Shown here in pieces: positions 9,034-17,207 of a DNA stretch of 64,000 bases (within the stretch, counting starts at the first letter, position 1; every line of letters starts with the position of its first letter). Location: assembly GCA_947497945.1 (NCBI GenBank), contig CANMIP010000005.1, positions 1 to 64,000 of the forward strand, in the 5' to 3' direction. Under the pieces are notes generated by a model. That model saw nothing but the letters and a program-made list of their open reading frames with translations. It was not told where the DNA came from and made no database searches. Both the position numbers and the translations under genes were made by a program. Source of the DNA: an uncultured Tropicimonas sp. Its GTDB lineage: Bacteria; Pseudomonadota; Alphaproteobacteria; Rhodobacterales; Rhodobacteraceae.

Positions 9034-10308
9034 TCAGGCCTTGCGCAGGGCCGCGATGAAGAATCCGTCCAGACCGCCGCGTTCCGGCCACATCTCCGGC
9101 GTGGTCCGGATCGCGCCGGGGCCGGCAACCCACCCCGGCTCAAGACCGGGCAGGGCTGTCACGGCGGCCTCGTCGAGCTGCAACTCCGGGTGTCTTTCCA
9201 GCGCTCGTTCCAGCTGTTTCTCGCCCTCCTCGGGCAGCAGCGAACAGGTGCAGAAGACCAGCCGCCCGCCGGGCGCGAGCATTTCGACGGCGCGGTCGAA
9301 AAGCTGTTCCTGCAATGCGAAGAGTGGCTTGATGGAGTCCGCGTCCTTGGCAAAGGGCAGGTCCGGGTGACGGCGGATCGTGCCAGTGGCCGAACAGGGC
9401 GCGTCGAGCAGGATCGCGTCGAACGGGGCTTCGGGTTGCCACTCCAGAGCGTCGGCGGCCACGACATTTGCGGCCAGGCCGGTCCGGGTGAGGTTCTCGG
9501 TCAACCGCTCCAGCCGGGTTTCGGAGATATCCAGCGCCGTGACCTCGGCCCCCGCAGCGGCCAGTTGCAGCGTCTTGCCGCCGGGCGCGGCGCAGAGGTC
9601 GAGCACGCGCTCGCCGGGTTTCGCCGCCAGAAGCCGCGCCGGCAGCGCGGCGGCGGCGTCCTGTACCCACCAGTCGCCCGTCTCAAAGCCGGGAAGGGTC
9701 GAGATCTGCCCCGCGCGGCCCAGACGCCGCGAGCCGGTCGGGAGCGGGTCGCCCTCCGGCAACTGGCTGGCGTCGCCCTTCGGCGTGAGGTCGACCGGCG
9801 GTGTGGCTTCGAACGCGGCTTCCATCCGCGCCACGCGCGCGTTGCCATAGGTTCCGCCAAGCCGTCCGCGCAGCCAGTTCGGCAACCGCTGCGGCTGGCC
9901 CTTGTCCCAGCTTTCCTGTCCGGTTTCGGCAACCCGGCGCAGCACGGCATTGACCATCGGTGCGGCCTTGGGCTGTTCCCGCTTGGCGATGGTGACGGCG
10001 GCATTGACCACGCCATGCGGCGCCTCGCCTTCGGCCAGTATCTCGACAATGGCCAGCCGGAGCAGCGCCTTGATCCCGGGGCGGGGAATGCGCTGCAGGA
10101 AGGGTTTCATCGCCGCATCGGCCCGTCCGGCCAGCCGCAAGGTCGTCCGTGCCAGCCGTCCGGCCCGGGCCCGGATCTCCGGCGGGCTTTCGGCGAAATG
10201 CGGGTGCTGCTCCATCTCCGCGAGCAGCATCTGCTCCTCCCAGACGCCCTGAAGCAGGTCCAGTGCCAGCTGCCGCGGCCCGGTGCCGCTCGGTTTCGCT
10301 TGGCTCAT
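9034..10308 (-). CDS. rsmB: 16S rRNA (cytosine-C5) methyltransferase, RsmB/NOP family
   Basis: This 424-aa SAM-dependent RNA methyltransferase likely makes m5C in 16S rRNA. Residues 1-135 form the NusB-like RNA-binding domain typical of RsmB (Sun). The catalytic domain has motif I (DLCAAPGGKT), motif IV with the release cysteine (PCSATGTIRRHPD) and motif VI with the nucleophilic cysteine (TCSLLPEEG). The order of domains and the length fit RsmB. Its ATG is preceded only by a weak AAGGG. It is divergent from the DUF1674 gene, about 70 bases away. Exact target base is inferred from family, not shown. Confidence 0.93.
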   Translation of the reverse strand: MSQAKPSGTGPRQLALDLLQGVWEEQMLLAEMEQHPHFAESPPEIRARAGRLARTTLRLAGRADAAMKPFLQRIPRPGIKALLRLAIVEILAEGEAPHGVVNAAVTIAKREQPKAAPMVNAVLRRVAETGQESWDKGQPQRLPNWLRGRLGGTYGNARVARMEAAFEATPPVDLTPKGDASQLPEGDPLPTGSRRLGRAGQISTLPGFETGDWWVQDAAAALPARLLAAKPGERVLDLCAAPGGKTLQLAAAGAEVTALDISETRLERLTENLTRTGLAANVVAADALEWQPEAPFDAILLDAPCSATGTIRRHPDLPFAKDADSIKPLFALQEQLFDRAVEMLAPGGRLVFCTCSLLPEEGEKQLERALERHPELQLDEAAVTALPGLEPGWVAGPGAIRTTPEMWPERGGLDGFFIAALRKA

Positions 10309-10381
10309 GCGACGGCCCTTCCCATTGCTCTTTGATCCGCGCGGCGTATATCACGCATGGATGATCGACAAGGACAAGCGC

Positions 10382-10630
10382 ATGGACGACCAGACCCAGC
10401 AAGAGCCGGACCAGCCAGAACTGGACCCTGAAGCCGCCGCTGCCGCCGAGGCCGAGCGCCGCAAGTCGCTGCCGCCGGCCGCCCTGCGCGCGCTGGAGGA
10501 GGCCGAGGCGCGTCGTGCGGAAGCCGAGAAGGCCGAAGCCCTGCCGACCGAGCTGGGCGGCCGCATCAAGGGGCTTGAGCCGGTCCGCTACGGCGACTGG
10601 GAGAAGAAGGGCCTGGCCATCGACTTCTAG
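10382..10630 (+). CDS. DUF1674 protein (SDHAF4-like)
   Basis: This 82-aa acidic, charged protein ends in the DUF1674 signature (GGRIKGLEPVRYGDWEKKG then LAIDF). In eukaryotes the related SDHAF4 helps assemble succinate dehydrogenase; in alphaproteobacteria the role is presumed similar but not shown by this sequence. The Ala/Glu/Arg-rich N-terminal half is probably disordered or helical. The start at 10382 is preceded by AGGA; another ATG at 10361 would add 7 residues. Its TAG stop is nested with the CTA of the convergent GNAT gene (10627-10630). Confidence 0.85.
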   Translation: MDDQTQQEPDQPELDPEAAAAAEAERRKSLPPAALRALEEAEARRAEAEKAEALPTELGGRIKGLEPVRYGDWEKKGLAIDF

Positions 10631-11439
10631 TCGGCGGCAATCTTTGCGCCGTCCGGCGGGCGCACCACGGCGACAAGCGTCTCGGACAGGGTGAAGCCGC
10701 AGCGGCGATAGACCCGTCCCGCCTGTCCGTCGACATTGGCGACGATGACAGGCACCGCGTCGGGATCATACCGCGCGGCCCAGTCGAGCCCGGCGCAGAC
10801 AAGCGCCGCGCAGATTCCACGCCGGCGGTGACTCTGCGCTGTCTCCACATCCTGAAAACGCGCGGTGCCCTCGCCTACGAAGATCCCCAGGTCGCCTACG
10901 AGCGTCGGCCCGTCGAACGCACCGAACCAGCGTCCCCAGCCTTGCGAGACCTGCCGCTGGCGCGCGGCGAAGCGTTTGCGGATATAGGGAAGGTAATCCT
11001 TGAGGACATGCCCGTCCGCGACCCCGGTCTGGACCTGAAGGGCAATGACCTGTTCCCAGTCCGCCGCGTCTTCCACCGGGCGGATTTCGATCCCGTCCGG
11101 TGGCGAGGACCGGTTGATCGCACCGGACAGGGTGAGTACATCGCAGCGGTCGATCTCGAAGCCCAGCCGGGTGAACTGCGCAAATTCCGGACCTTCCGCC
11201 ATTCCGGGCACATCCCAGACCAGCGTGATATGGCGCACATCCGGCAGATCCGCCTGGAACCGGGCGATCTGCGCGGCCGGTTCGATCCGGGGGCTGCGAA
11301 AAATGACCATGTTACCGAACCAGAAATCCGGCTCGGACGGGGTGCGCAGGACGATGCGGTCGGAATGGTCCTCGACCTGCGCCAGCTCGCCAAGAACCAT
11401 CACATCGCTGCGGAGCCCGAGGCTTCTCGGCCCGGTCAC
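10627..11439 (-). CDS. GNAT family N-acetyltransferase
   Basis: This 270-aa protein has a C-terminal GNAT domain (about residues 115-260). The acetyl-CoA pyrophosphate loop appears as [12 protein letters not shown] and the family's terminal Asn/Tyr region as [14 protein letters not shown]. The N-terminal ~110 residues are a separate domain I do not recognise. It starts with GTG, overlapping the dapB stop by 4 nt (GTGA), so it is coupled to dapB. Substrate unknown. The stop codon is interleaved with that of the convergent DUF1674 gene. Confidence 0.85.
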   Translation of the reverse strand: MTGPRSLGLRSDVMVLGELAQVEDHSDRIVLRTPSEPDFWFGNMVIFRSPRIEPAAQIARFQADLPDVRHITLVWDVPGMAEGPEFAQFTRLGFEIDRCDVLTLSGAINRSSPPDGIEIRPVEDAADWEQVIALQVQTGVADGHVLKDYLPYIRKRFAARQRQVSQGWGRWFGAFDGPTLVGDLGIFVGEGTARFQDVETAQSHRRRGICAALVCAGLDWAARYDPDAVPVIVANVDGQAGRVYRRCGFTLSETLVAVVRPPDGAKIAAD

Positions 11440-12245
11440 AACCCCAGAACGTCCAGCATCGAGTAATGTCCGGGCATCTTGTCCTGCCCCCAGAGCGCCG
11501 CCTTCAGCGCGCCGCGCGCGAAGAGCGCCCGGTCGGAGGCGACATGGCGCAGCACGATCCGCTCGCCGGCGCCGGCAAAGATCACGTCATGTTCACCGAT
11601 GATGTCTCCGCCCCGGATCGCCGAATAGCCGATGGACCCGGGCGCCCGCGCGCCGGTGATCCCGTCCCTTGCGGCGACATAGCTTTCCTTGAAGTTCAGC
11701 CCGCGCCCTTCGGCGGCGGCCTCGCCCAGCATCAGCGCGGTTCCCGACGGCGCGTCCACCTTGTGGCGGTGATGGGCCTCGACCACCTCGATGTCGAAAT
11801 CCGCGTCCAGCGCGGCGGCGACCTGTTTGGTGAGCTGGGTCAACAGGTTCACCCCGAGGCTCATATTGCCGGCCCGCACGATCACCGCATGGCGGGCCGC
11901 CGCGTCCAGCTTCTCGAGATCGGCATCGGTCATGCCGGTCGTCCCGATCACGTGCACCGCTCGGGCCTGCGCCGCGATCACCGAAAGGTCGATCGTGACC
12001 TGCGGCGTGGTGAAATCGATCACGCCCTGCGCTCCTGCCATCGCCTCCAGCGGATCGTCGGTGACATAGACGCCCGAGGGCTGTCCGCCCATCGCCGCGC
12101 CGAGATCCTGGCCGATCCAGTCATGACCCGCCCGTTCCACGGCGCCGACGAGCCGCATTCCCGGATGCGCACCGACCTCTCGGACGAGCATCTGCCCCAT
12201 CCGCCCCGATGCGCCCATCACCACGATTCCCGGTCTATCGCCCAT
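11436..12245 (-). CDS. dapB: 4-hydroxy-tetrahydrodipicolinate reductase
   Basis: This 269-aa NAD(P)H-dependent reductase of the diaminopimelate/lysine pathway has a Rossmann motif [10 protein letters not shown] at the N-terminus, DFTTPQ near residue 80, the catalytic [15 protein letters not shown] with His and Lys, and a C-terminal [15 protein letters not shown]. The start at 12245 has a strong AGGAGG 8 bases upstream; a longer reading adds 18 unlikely residues. It is divergent from rbfA with about 100 bases between the starts, which probably hold both promoters. The GNAT gene follows with a 4-nt overlap. Confidence 0.97.
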   Translation of the reverse strand: MGDRPGIVVMGASGRMGQMLVREVGAHPGMRLVGAVERAGHDWIGQDLGAAMGGQPSGVYVTDDPLEAMAGAQGVIDFTTPQVTIDLSVIAAQARAVHVIGTTGMTDADLEKLDAAARHAVIVRAGNMSLGVNLLTQLTKQVAAALDADFDIEVVEAHHRHKVDAPSGTALMLGEAAAEGRGLNFKESYVAARDGITGARAPGSIGYSAIRGGDIIGEHDVIFAGAGERIVLRHVASDRALFARGALKAALWGQDKMPGHYSMLDVLGL

Positions 12246-12343
12246 CTGCCAGCCTCCTTGCTTTCCGCATCCTTTAGCCGAGCACGCAGCGGCAGGCAAA
12301 GCCCCGCTTGCGCTGAAGCCCCCGCCACCCTAGTTGGGGAAGC

Positions 12344-12763
12344 ATGGCTAAGAACAAATTCCATAACGGGCCCGGCCCCTCGCAGCGCCAGCTCCGCGTT
12401 GGCGAACTGATTCGCCGGCGGCTGGCCGATGTGCTCAACCATGGCGACGTGCATGACCCCGATCTCAACCGGATGTCGATCACCGTCGCAGAAGTGCGTA
12501 CCTCGCCGGACCTCAAGATCGCGACCGCCTATGTGATGCCGCTCGGCGGCGATCACGCCGAGGAGGCGATGGAGGCGCTGATTCGCAACCGCTATGAGCT
12601 GCGCAAGATCGTGGCCAAGGGGTTGGCGTTGAAATACACGCCGCGTCTGCGGTTTGAACTCGACGATACCTATGACCGGATGGACGAGACCCGTCGGCTC
12701 TTTGCCGATGAGCGGGTGCAGCGCGATGTCGAAACCGGCCATGAGGATGACGATGCGCTCTGA
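12344..12763 (+). CDS. rbfA: 30S ribosome-binding factor A
   Basis: This 139-aa KH-type RNA-binding protein is needed for late 30S subunit maturation. The recognisable pattern is [20 protein letters not shown] at the N-terminus, then [24 protein letters not shown], and [16 protein letters not shown] in the C-terminal part. Length is normal. The downstream NAGPA-like gene starts inside its last codons in another frame. Confidence 0.96.
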   Translation: MAKNKFHNGPGPSQRQLRVGELIRRRLADVLNHGDVHDPDLNRMSITVAEVRTSPDLKIATAYVMPLGGDHAEEAMEALIRNRYELRKIVAKGLALKYTPRLRFELDDTYDRMDETRRLFADERVQRDVETGHEDDDAL

Positions 12764-13517
12764 GCGTGTCGCGTCGCTCCTGACCCTGCTCGGCGCCGCG
12801 GCGCTTGCCATCTTCGGTCTCCCGGCGCAGGCCGATCCGGACTGTCGCAAGCTTGCCCATGATGGCGACCGCTACACGGTCTGTACCTTGCGGGCGGATC
12901 GCGACGAGATCCGGCTGTTTCACAGCGATGCGGATGGGCAGCTTCTTGGCAGCTTCTCCGCCATCGATTCTGCGCTGGAAGCCGAGGGCAAGCAGCTCTC
13001 CTTCGCGATGAATGCCGGCATGTATCACGATGATCGCAGCCCGGTCGGGCTCTACCTGGACCACGGGGTCCAGTCCGGCCCGCTGGTCACGCGTGACGGG
13101 CCGGGGAATTTCGGCCTGCTGCCCAACGGGATATTCTGCCTCGGCGACGGCGCGGCCGCGGTGATCGAGAGCCGTAACTATGCCGCCAATCCGCCCAGCT
13201 GTCGCTACGCGACACAATCGGGTCCGATGCTGGTCATCGACGGCAAGCTGCATCCGCGCTTCCTTGTAGACGGCACAAGCCGGTATATCCGGAACGGTGT
13301 CGGTGTCGCCGCCGATGGGGTCACGGTGCATTTCGTCATCTCGGACAACCGGGTCAATTTCCACAGCTTCGGCCGGCTCTTCCGCGACGCGCTGAAAACG
13401 CCAAATGCGCTGTATTTCGACGGCAAGGTCTCGCGCCTGCATGCGCCCTCCATCGGGCGCTCCGACAGTGGTTTCCCGCTCGGGCCGATTGTCGGTGCTG
13501 TCGGCCCGGCGGGATAG
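12753..13517 (+). CDS. Phosphodiester glycosidase family protein (DUF2233/NAGPA-like), exported
   Basis: This is a 254-aa exported protein with the NAGPA fold. A signal peptide covers about residues 1-25 (ending LPAQA). The family core [18 protein letters not shown] is present, with [15 protein letters not shown] and the late [13 protein letters not shown]. In the family this fold hydrolyses phosphodiester-linked sugars; the bacterial substrates are mostly unknown. The start at 12753 overlaps the end of rbfA by 11 nt and has GAGG 6 bases upstream; ATGs at 12741 and 12747 are alternatives. It is convergent with the Bcr/CflA exporter gene. Confidence 0.85.
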   Translation: MRSERVASLLTLLGAAALAIFGLPAQADPDCRKLAHDGDRYTVCTLRADRDEIRLFHSDADGQLLGSFSAIDSALEAEGKQLSFAMNAGMYHDDRSPVGLYLDHGVQSGPLVTRDGPGNFGLLPNGIFCLGDGAAAVIESRNYAANPPSCRYATQSGPMLVIDGKLHPRFLVDGTSRYIRNGVGVAADGVTVHFVISDNRVNFHSFGRLFRDALKTPNALYFDGKVSRLHAPSIGRSDSGFPLGPIVGAVGPAG

Positions 13518-13521
13518 GCGC

Positions 13522-14694
13522 CTAGCCAGGGCCTCTCTTGCGAACCACCAGCGCGGCGGCGAGCCCGGCGCCGGATGTGGCCAGCATCAGTGCAAGCAGG
13601 ATTGCCTGCGGATTGGCGCCGGTCACCGCGTAGCCGGTGAACGTGGTTGCAACCGCCCCGAAGGCGACGACAAGTGCCCCGGACAGACCCGCCGCCGTTC
13701 CGGACAGCTCGGGGCGGATCGACATCGCTCCGGCGCTGGCCGAGGGGACGCTCAGCCCGTTGCCGGTGCCGACGCAGAGCGTGGCGGCGATGAAGGTGCC
13801 AAGCCCGCCCAGGCCTGTGAGTTCCAGCACCAGCCCGACTGTCAGCCCGAGACAGGCCACCAGCCGCCCGGCCAGCAGCGTCGGGATCAGCCCGGCCCGC
13901 GCGCTGTAGCGCCCGGAGAGGAAGCTGCCGAACATGAAGCCGCAGGTGGTCGTGGCGATGACGAATCCGAGCCGGGAGGGGCTCAGCCCGAAGCCGACCT
14001 GAGCCACATAGGGCGCGCCGGCGAGGAAGGTGTAGAAGGCACCGGTCGTGAAGGCCATGCAGAGCGCGTTGGCCCGGAAGACCCCGGAGCGCAGCAGCGC
14101 GCCGGCGCCGGAGAGCATCGTCTCCGTGTGTCCTGTCTGTGCGGGCCGGGTCTCGCCGAAGTCCCTCCAGCAGATCGCAAGCGTTCCCGCGCCCGCAAGC
14201 GCCAGGATTGCGAAGCCGGCGCGCCACCCGAGCGTGGCTTCCAGCACCCCGCCGACGATTGGTCCGAGCATCGGCGCCAGCGCCATGGCCATGTTGATCT
14301 TGCCGATCATCCCGGCGGCATTCGCGTCCGAGCGGGTGTCCCGCACGACGGCAAGGGCGACAACATAGCCGCCAATCGCCGCCCCCTGGAGCGCGCGGAA
14401 GGCGGCGAGCGTCGTGAAATCGGGCGCAAGTGCTGCGCCTGCCGAAGCGAGGGTGAAGAGAAACAACACGCCGAGCAGGACCGGGCGACGCCCGTAGCGG
14501 TCGGCCAGCGGGCCGATGAGCGGTTGCAGCAGCGCCGTTACGGCGAGGTAGCCGGAGACCAGCAGGCTGGCGCTGGCATAGCTCGTCCCGAAATCCACGG
14601 CGATTCCCGGCAGGGACGGCAGGATCATGTTGAGGCTGAGCACGGAGACAGCCGTCAGCAGGACCAGCGTGGCGAAATGGGGCGGGCTGCGCAT
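13522..14694 (-). CDS. Bcr/CflA-type multidrug efflux MFS transporter
   Basis: This 390-aa inner-membrane protein shows about twelve hydrophobic helices and the MFS loop motif between helices 2 and 3 (GPLADRYGRRPVLL). The overall pattern (SLNMILPSLPGIA at the start, RALQGAAIGGYVVA, VGGVLEATLGWRAGF) is that of the Bcr/CflA drug-proton antiporters. The start at 14694 is preceded by AAGGAG with 6-base spacing. Exported compounds are not predictable. It is followed by nothing on its strand before the convergent NAGPA-like gene. Confidence 0.92.
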   Translation of the reverse strand: MRSPPHFATLVLLTAVSVLSLNMILPSLPGIAVDFGTSYASASLLVSGYLAVTALLQPLIGPLADRYGRRPVLLGVLFLFTLASAGAALAPDFTTLAAFRALQGAAIGGYVVALAVVRDTRSDANAAGMIGKINMAMALAPMLGPIVGGVLEATLGWRAGFAILALAGAGTLAICWRDFGETRPAQTGHTETMLSGAGALLRSGVFRANALCMAFTTGAFYTFLAGAPYVAQVGFGLSPSRLGFVIATTTCGFMFGSFLSGRYSARAGLIPTLLAGRLVACLGLTVGLVLELTGLGGLGTFIAATLCVGTGNGLSVPSASAGAMSIRPELSGTAAGLSGALVVAFGAVATTFTGYAVTGANPQAILLALMLATSGAGLAAALVVRKRGPG

Positions 14695-14881
14695 GGTCTC
14701 TCCTTGGGCTCGCCGGAAGGTAGGTCCGGCGGCTGGGAGGGTCAATGTCGAGGTGGTGGCTCCGTTGGAGGGCGTCTCCTTTGTGTCTTGTTTCGGAGAG
14801 CCCGTCCGACCTGTTTGCGGTGCCGCGATGCGGTGCGAAACTGCGCAGGGAGCCGATAGCGGATGCTGAACGGTGCACTGG

Positions 14882-15032
14882 TGGGCACGGAATCAAGCCG
14901 AAGGCGCCGTGCCAGCGCCGTGCCAGCGCCGGACGGTCCCGGCGGTCTGGCGCTTTTCCGCCCGCGCATAACGGCTTGAGCTTCTTCTGATCTGGCTGGG
15001 ATAGAGTGCAGACCCCGGATGTTGCAGCGCCA
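14882..15032 (-). repeat. Dispersed intergenic repeat, copy 1
   Basis: Read on the minus strand, this 151-bp segment is clearly similar along its whole length to 35172-35313 on the plus strand. Shared blocks include TGGCGCTGCAACATCCGGGG at the start and TTGATTCCGTGCCCA at the end. This copy carries a tandem duplication of GGCGCTGGCAC, which accounts for most of the length difference. Function is unknown. Confidence 0.85.
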
Positions 15033-15091
15033 GCCCACGGTCCGGCGCTGGCACGGCACCTGTTGCTTCTCTGCGCGAATGCGGCCAACGC

Positions 15092-15111
15092 CCCCTTTGT
15101 CCGGAAAGGGG
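15092..15111 (-). terminator. Hairpin downstream of imuB
   Basis: CCCCTTT pairs with AAAGGGG around a 6-base loop, 57 bases past the imuB stop. No T-run is present, so terminator function is only possible. Confidence 0.3.
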
Positions 15112-15167
15112 CCGTCTGATCCCGGTTCTTTCGCCTATCCGAAACGGGTTGGAAGGCGCTCGGGCGT

Positions 15168-16868
15168 TTACGCAAAGCTCCCCTGGCAGAACCAGCCTGC
15201 CGACATCGTGCCGCCATGGGCATAGAAGAGCCAGAGCCGCTCGCCACTCTCCGCTTCGATGCACCAGTAATCCCGCGTGCCGGAGCGCCATTCCGGCTCT
15301 TCCAGCCACCATTCCGGCGCGATTCGTTCCGGCCCGCGCGCCCCGGCGATGACGAAGTCCCGCCGCCGCCACCGGAACCCTTTCGGCGGACGGACCGGCA
15401 TTGCGGGTGGTTCGGAGGGCTGCACCGGTTCGGGGCGGAACAGTATCAGCGGGCGCGGCAGGGGCGGCCGGGCAGGCCAGTCCCGCGCCGGCTCCGACCA
15501 GGCCGCGGCCAGCACCTTCGCAGTTTTCTCGGGGATATGGCTGTCGGCCGGATGCAGCCGGGTGATCACCTCAAGCCCGACCCGTGCGCCGAGCCGCCCG
15601 ATCAGGTCATCGAGTGCCGCGCTTGCGCCGCTGCGGCCGCGCCGCGCCTCGCCATCAGCCGCGGCGCCAAGATGGCCGCGATGCTGCGTGGCGTGGACCG
15701 GTTCGGTCACATGCGCCTCCAGCCGCAGCATGTCGATCCCCGGCCCCGCCTCGATCTCGTGCAGCTTCAGGGCCAGCAGCGGACGCAGGCGCTCCGGGTC
15801 GGCCGAGGGCCGGGCGAGGCCGACCTCCACCGGCTGCATCGTGTGATCGCAGCGGAAGGCCTGGAAGCGCACCCGGCGGGCGCCGCGCCCGCGCGCGCGC
15901 AGCCGTTCGGCTAGTTCGGGCAGCAGCCGGTCCAGCCCGGCGCGGACATCCTCCTCCAGCCCGATCGGTTCGGGCAGGGTCAGGCGGACGGCGAAGCGGT
16001 CCGGCGGGCGGGCGGGCGAGACCGGTTCCGGCACCAGCCCGAAGGCCTGGTCGAGCCGCAGCACCAGCTCCTTGCCGAAGCGCCGCGCCAGCCCGGCGCG
16101 CGGCTGACCGGCCAGCTCGTCGATCCGACGCAGCCCGAGCCGGGCGAGCTGGGCGGTTGTCTCTTCGGGCAGGCGCAGCGCGGCCACCGGCAGGGCAGCA
16201 AGGGCGGTGCGGGTCTGGCCCGGCAGCGCGATCCGTGCGCTGCCGGCGGTCTCCGTCACCAGCCGTGGAGCCGCTCCGCCCCGTTCCCAGTGTCGCCGCT
16301 TGACCGCCCGCGAGCGCGTCGCCCGCGCCTCCTGATCGATGGCATCGCCGGAGCGCCCCGATGCCGCGCTGCGCCCGGAATAGCGCGCCAGGGCCCAGGC
16401 CGCGCCAACCGTATCGGCGATGCCGCCGCGTGCCGTGAGCCCGAGATCGGTGCAGTCCGCCTCTGCCTGCGCGAGCAGCGCCGTCTCGCCGCCGAAGAGA
16501 TGGGCGCAGCCGGTGATGTCCAGCAGCAGCGCGTTGGTGCCGCCCTCCGAGACCCAGGGCGAGAATTTCCCGGCCCAGCGGCGCAGGAGTGTCAGGAAGG
16601 CGGCCTCGGCCTGCGGGTTGGCGAGGCGCGTGACCAGCTCGGGGCAGAGGGCCTGCGCGTCGCGCAGTGGCTGGCCGGGGGTGAGCCCGGCCTGCGAGGC
16701 TTCGGCCGAGAGGGCGTGCAGGATCTGGGTGTTGCCCGTGTCGCGCACGACCGCGAAGGGGCCGGCAAGCGCGGCACCTTCGCGGCGCAGGATGCGATCG
16801 GCGGCGAGGCGGGGGAACCACAGGGAGAGGATCCGGCGCGTGGAAGCAGGAAGAGAATCGGATTGCAT
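15168..16868 (-). CDS. imuB: Y-family DNA polymerase-like protein ImuB
   Basis: This 566-aa protein belongs to the ImuB branch of Y-family polymerases, an accessory that recruits DnaE2 to damaged DNA through the beta clamp. The N-terminal half shows the polymerase fold (RRILSLWFPRLAADRI; then LLLDITGCAHLFGGE), but the metal-binding acidic residues of active Y polymerases (a DMDAFFA-like motif) are not there, as in known ImuB. The thumb region LARLGLRRIDELAGQPRAGL is recognisable. A GTTC-N7-GTTC LexA box lies 9-23 bases upstream of the start, so it should be SOS-induced. The usual partners imuA and dnaE2 are not beside it: the next gene upstream is an unrelated membrane protein. Confidence 0.88.
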   Translation of the reverse strand: MQSDSLPASTRRILSLWFPRLAADRILRREGAALAGPFAVVRDTGNTQILHALSAEASQAGLTPGQPLRDAQALCPELVTRLANPQAEAAFLTLLRRWAGKFSPWVSEGGTNALLLDITGCAHLFGGETALLAQAEADCTDLGLTARGGIADTVGAAWALARYSGRSAASGRSGDAIDQEARATRSRAVKRRHWERGGAAPRLVTETAGSARIALPGQTRTALAALPVAALRLPEETTAQLARLGLRRIDELAGQPRAGLARRFGKELVLRLDQAFGLVPEPVSPARPPDRFAVRLTLPEPIGLEEDVRAGLDRLLPELAERLRARGRGARRVRFQAFRCDHTMQPVEVGLARPSADPERLRPLLALKLHEIEAGPGIDMLRLEAHVTEPVHATQHRGHLGAAADGEARRGRSGASAALDDLIGRLGARVGLEVITRLHPADSHIPEKTAKVLAAAWSEPARDWPARPPLPRPLILFRPEPVQPSEPPAMPVRPPKGFRWRRRDFVIAGARGPERIAPEWWLEEPEWRSGTRDYWCIEAESGERLWLFYAHGGTMSAGWFCQGSFA

Positions 16869-17207
16869 GGGATTTTGTTCACTTTATGTTCTCATTCTAC
16901 CGTCATGGCGCCGGGAGTCGAGTCGTCTGGATGGGGCGATCTCGCGCTCGACGCCGAAATCGGAAGTCGGGCGCAGCAGGGTAATCCGCGCAGTCACACC
17001 GCGCAGGCTTCGGGACATTGCCTCGCCCGGCGCTTGGTCCCAGGAAAACCGAAGAAGACCCGCACGGGGTCCTGCGAAAGCGACCGGCGCACGGAAAGGC
17101 ACTCCTGTCACGAAACGAGAGGGATGCTCGGTATGGTTGCAGGAGGGGCTACGGTCCGAGATGTCCGCCGAACGCCGAAACCGAGCGGGCATCGGGGAAA
17201 GGCACCA
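16869..17207. other. Intergenic region upstream of imuB
   Basis: I see no supported gene here. The only clear signal is the LexA box at 16877-16891. A 102-codon open frame on the minus strand has no recognisable family or ribosome-binding site. I looked for an imuA remnant and could not support one. Confidence 0.45.
16877..16891 (-). promoter_or_regulatory. LexA (SOS) box of imuB
   Basis: GTTC, 7 bases, GTTC (GTTCACTTTATGTTC on the plus strand). This is exactly the direct-repeat LexA operator known from alphaproteobacteria such as Rhodobacter and Caulobacter. It is centred about 16 bases upstream of the imuB start codon, so repression would block transcription of imuB directly. Confidence 0.82.

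Larger units (their letters stand above)
14695..15167. other. Intergenic region with a dispersed repeat
   Basis: No gene is seen between the exporter start and the imuB stop. It holds one copy of the 140-150 bp dispersed repeat (14882-15032) and a 7-bp hairpin just downstream of imuB (15092-15111). Confidence 0.6.

Noticed and set aside
13205-15247. A 680-codon open frame on the minus strand across the Bcr/CflA gene
   Set aside because: It is an out-of-frame shadow of the exporter and spans the intergenic repeat. No ribosome-binding site or domain.
16884-17192. Possible imuA remnant upstream of imuB
   Set aside because: The 102-codon frame shows no RecA-like or ImuA motif that I can defend, so I left it as non-coding.
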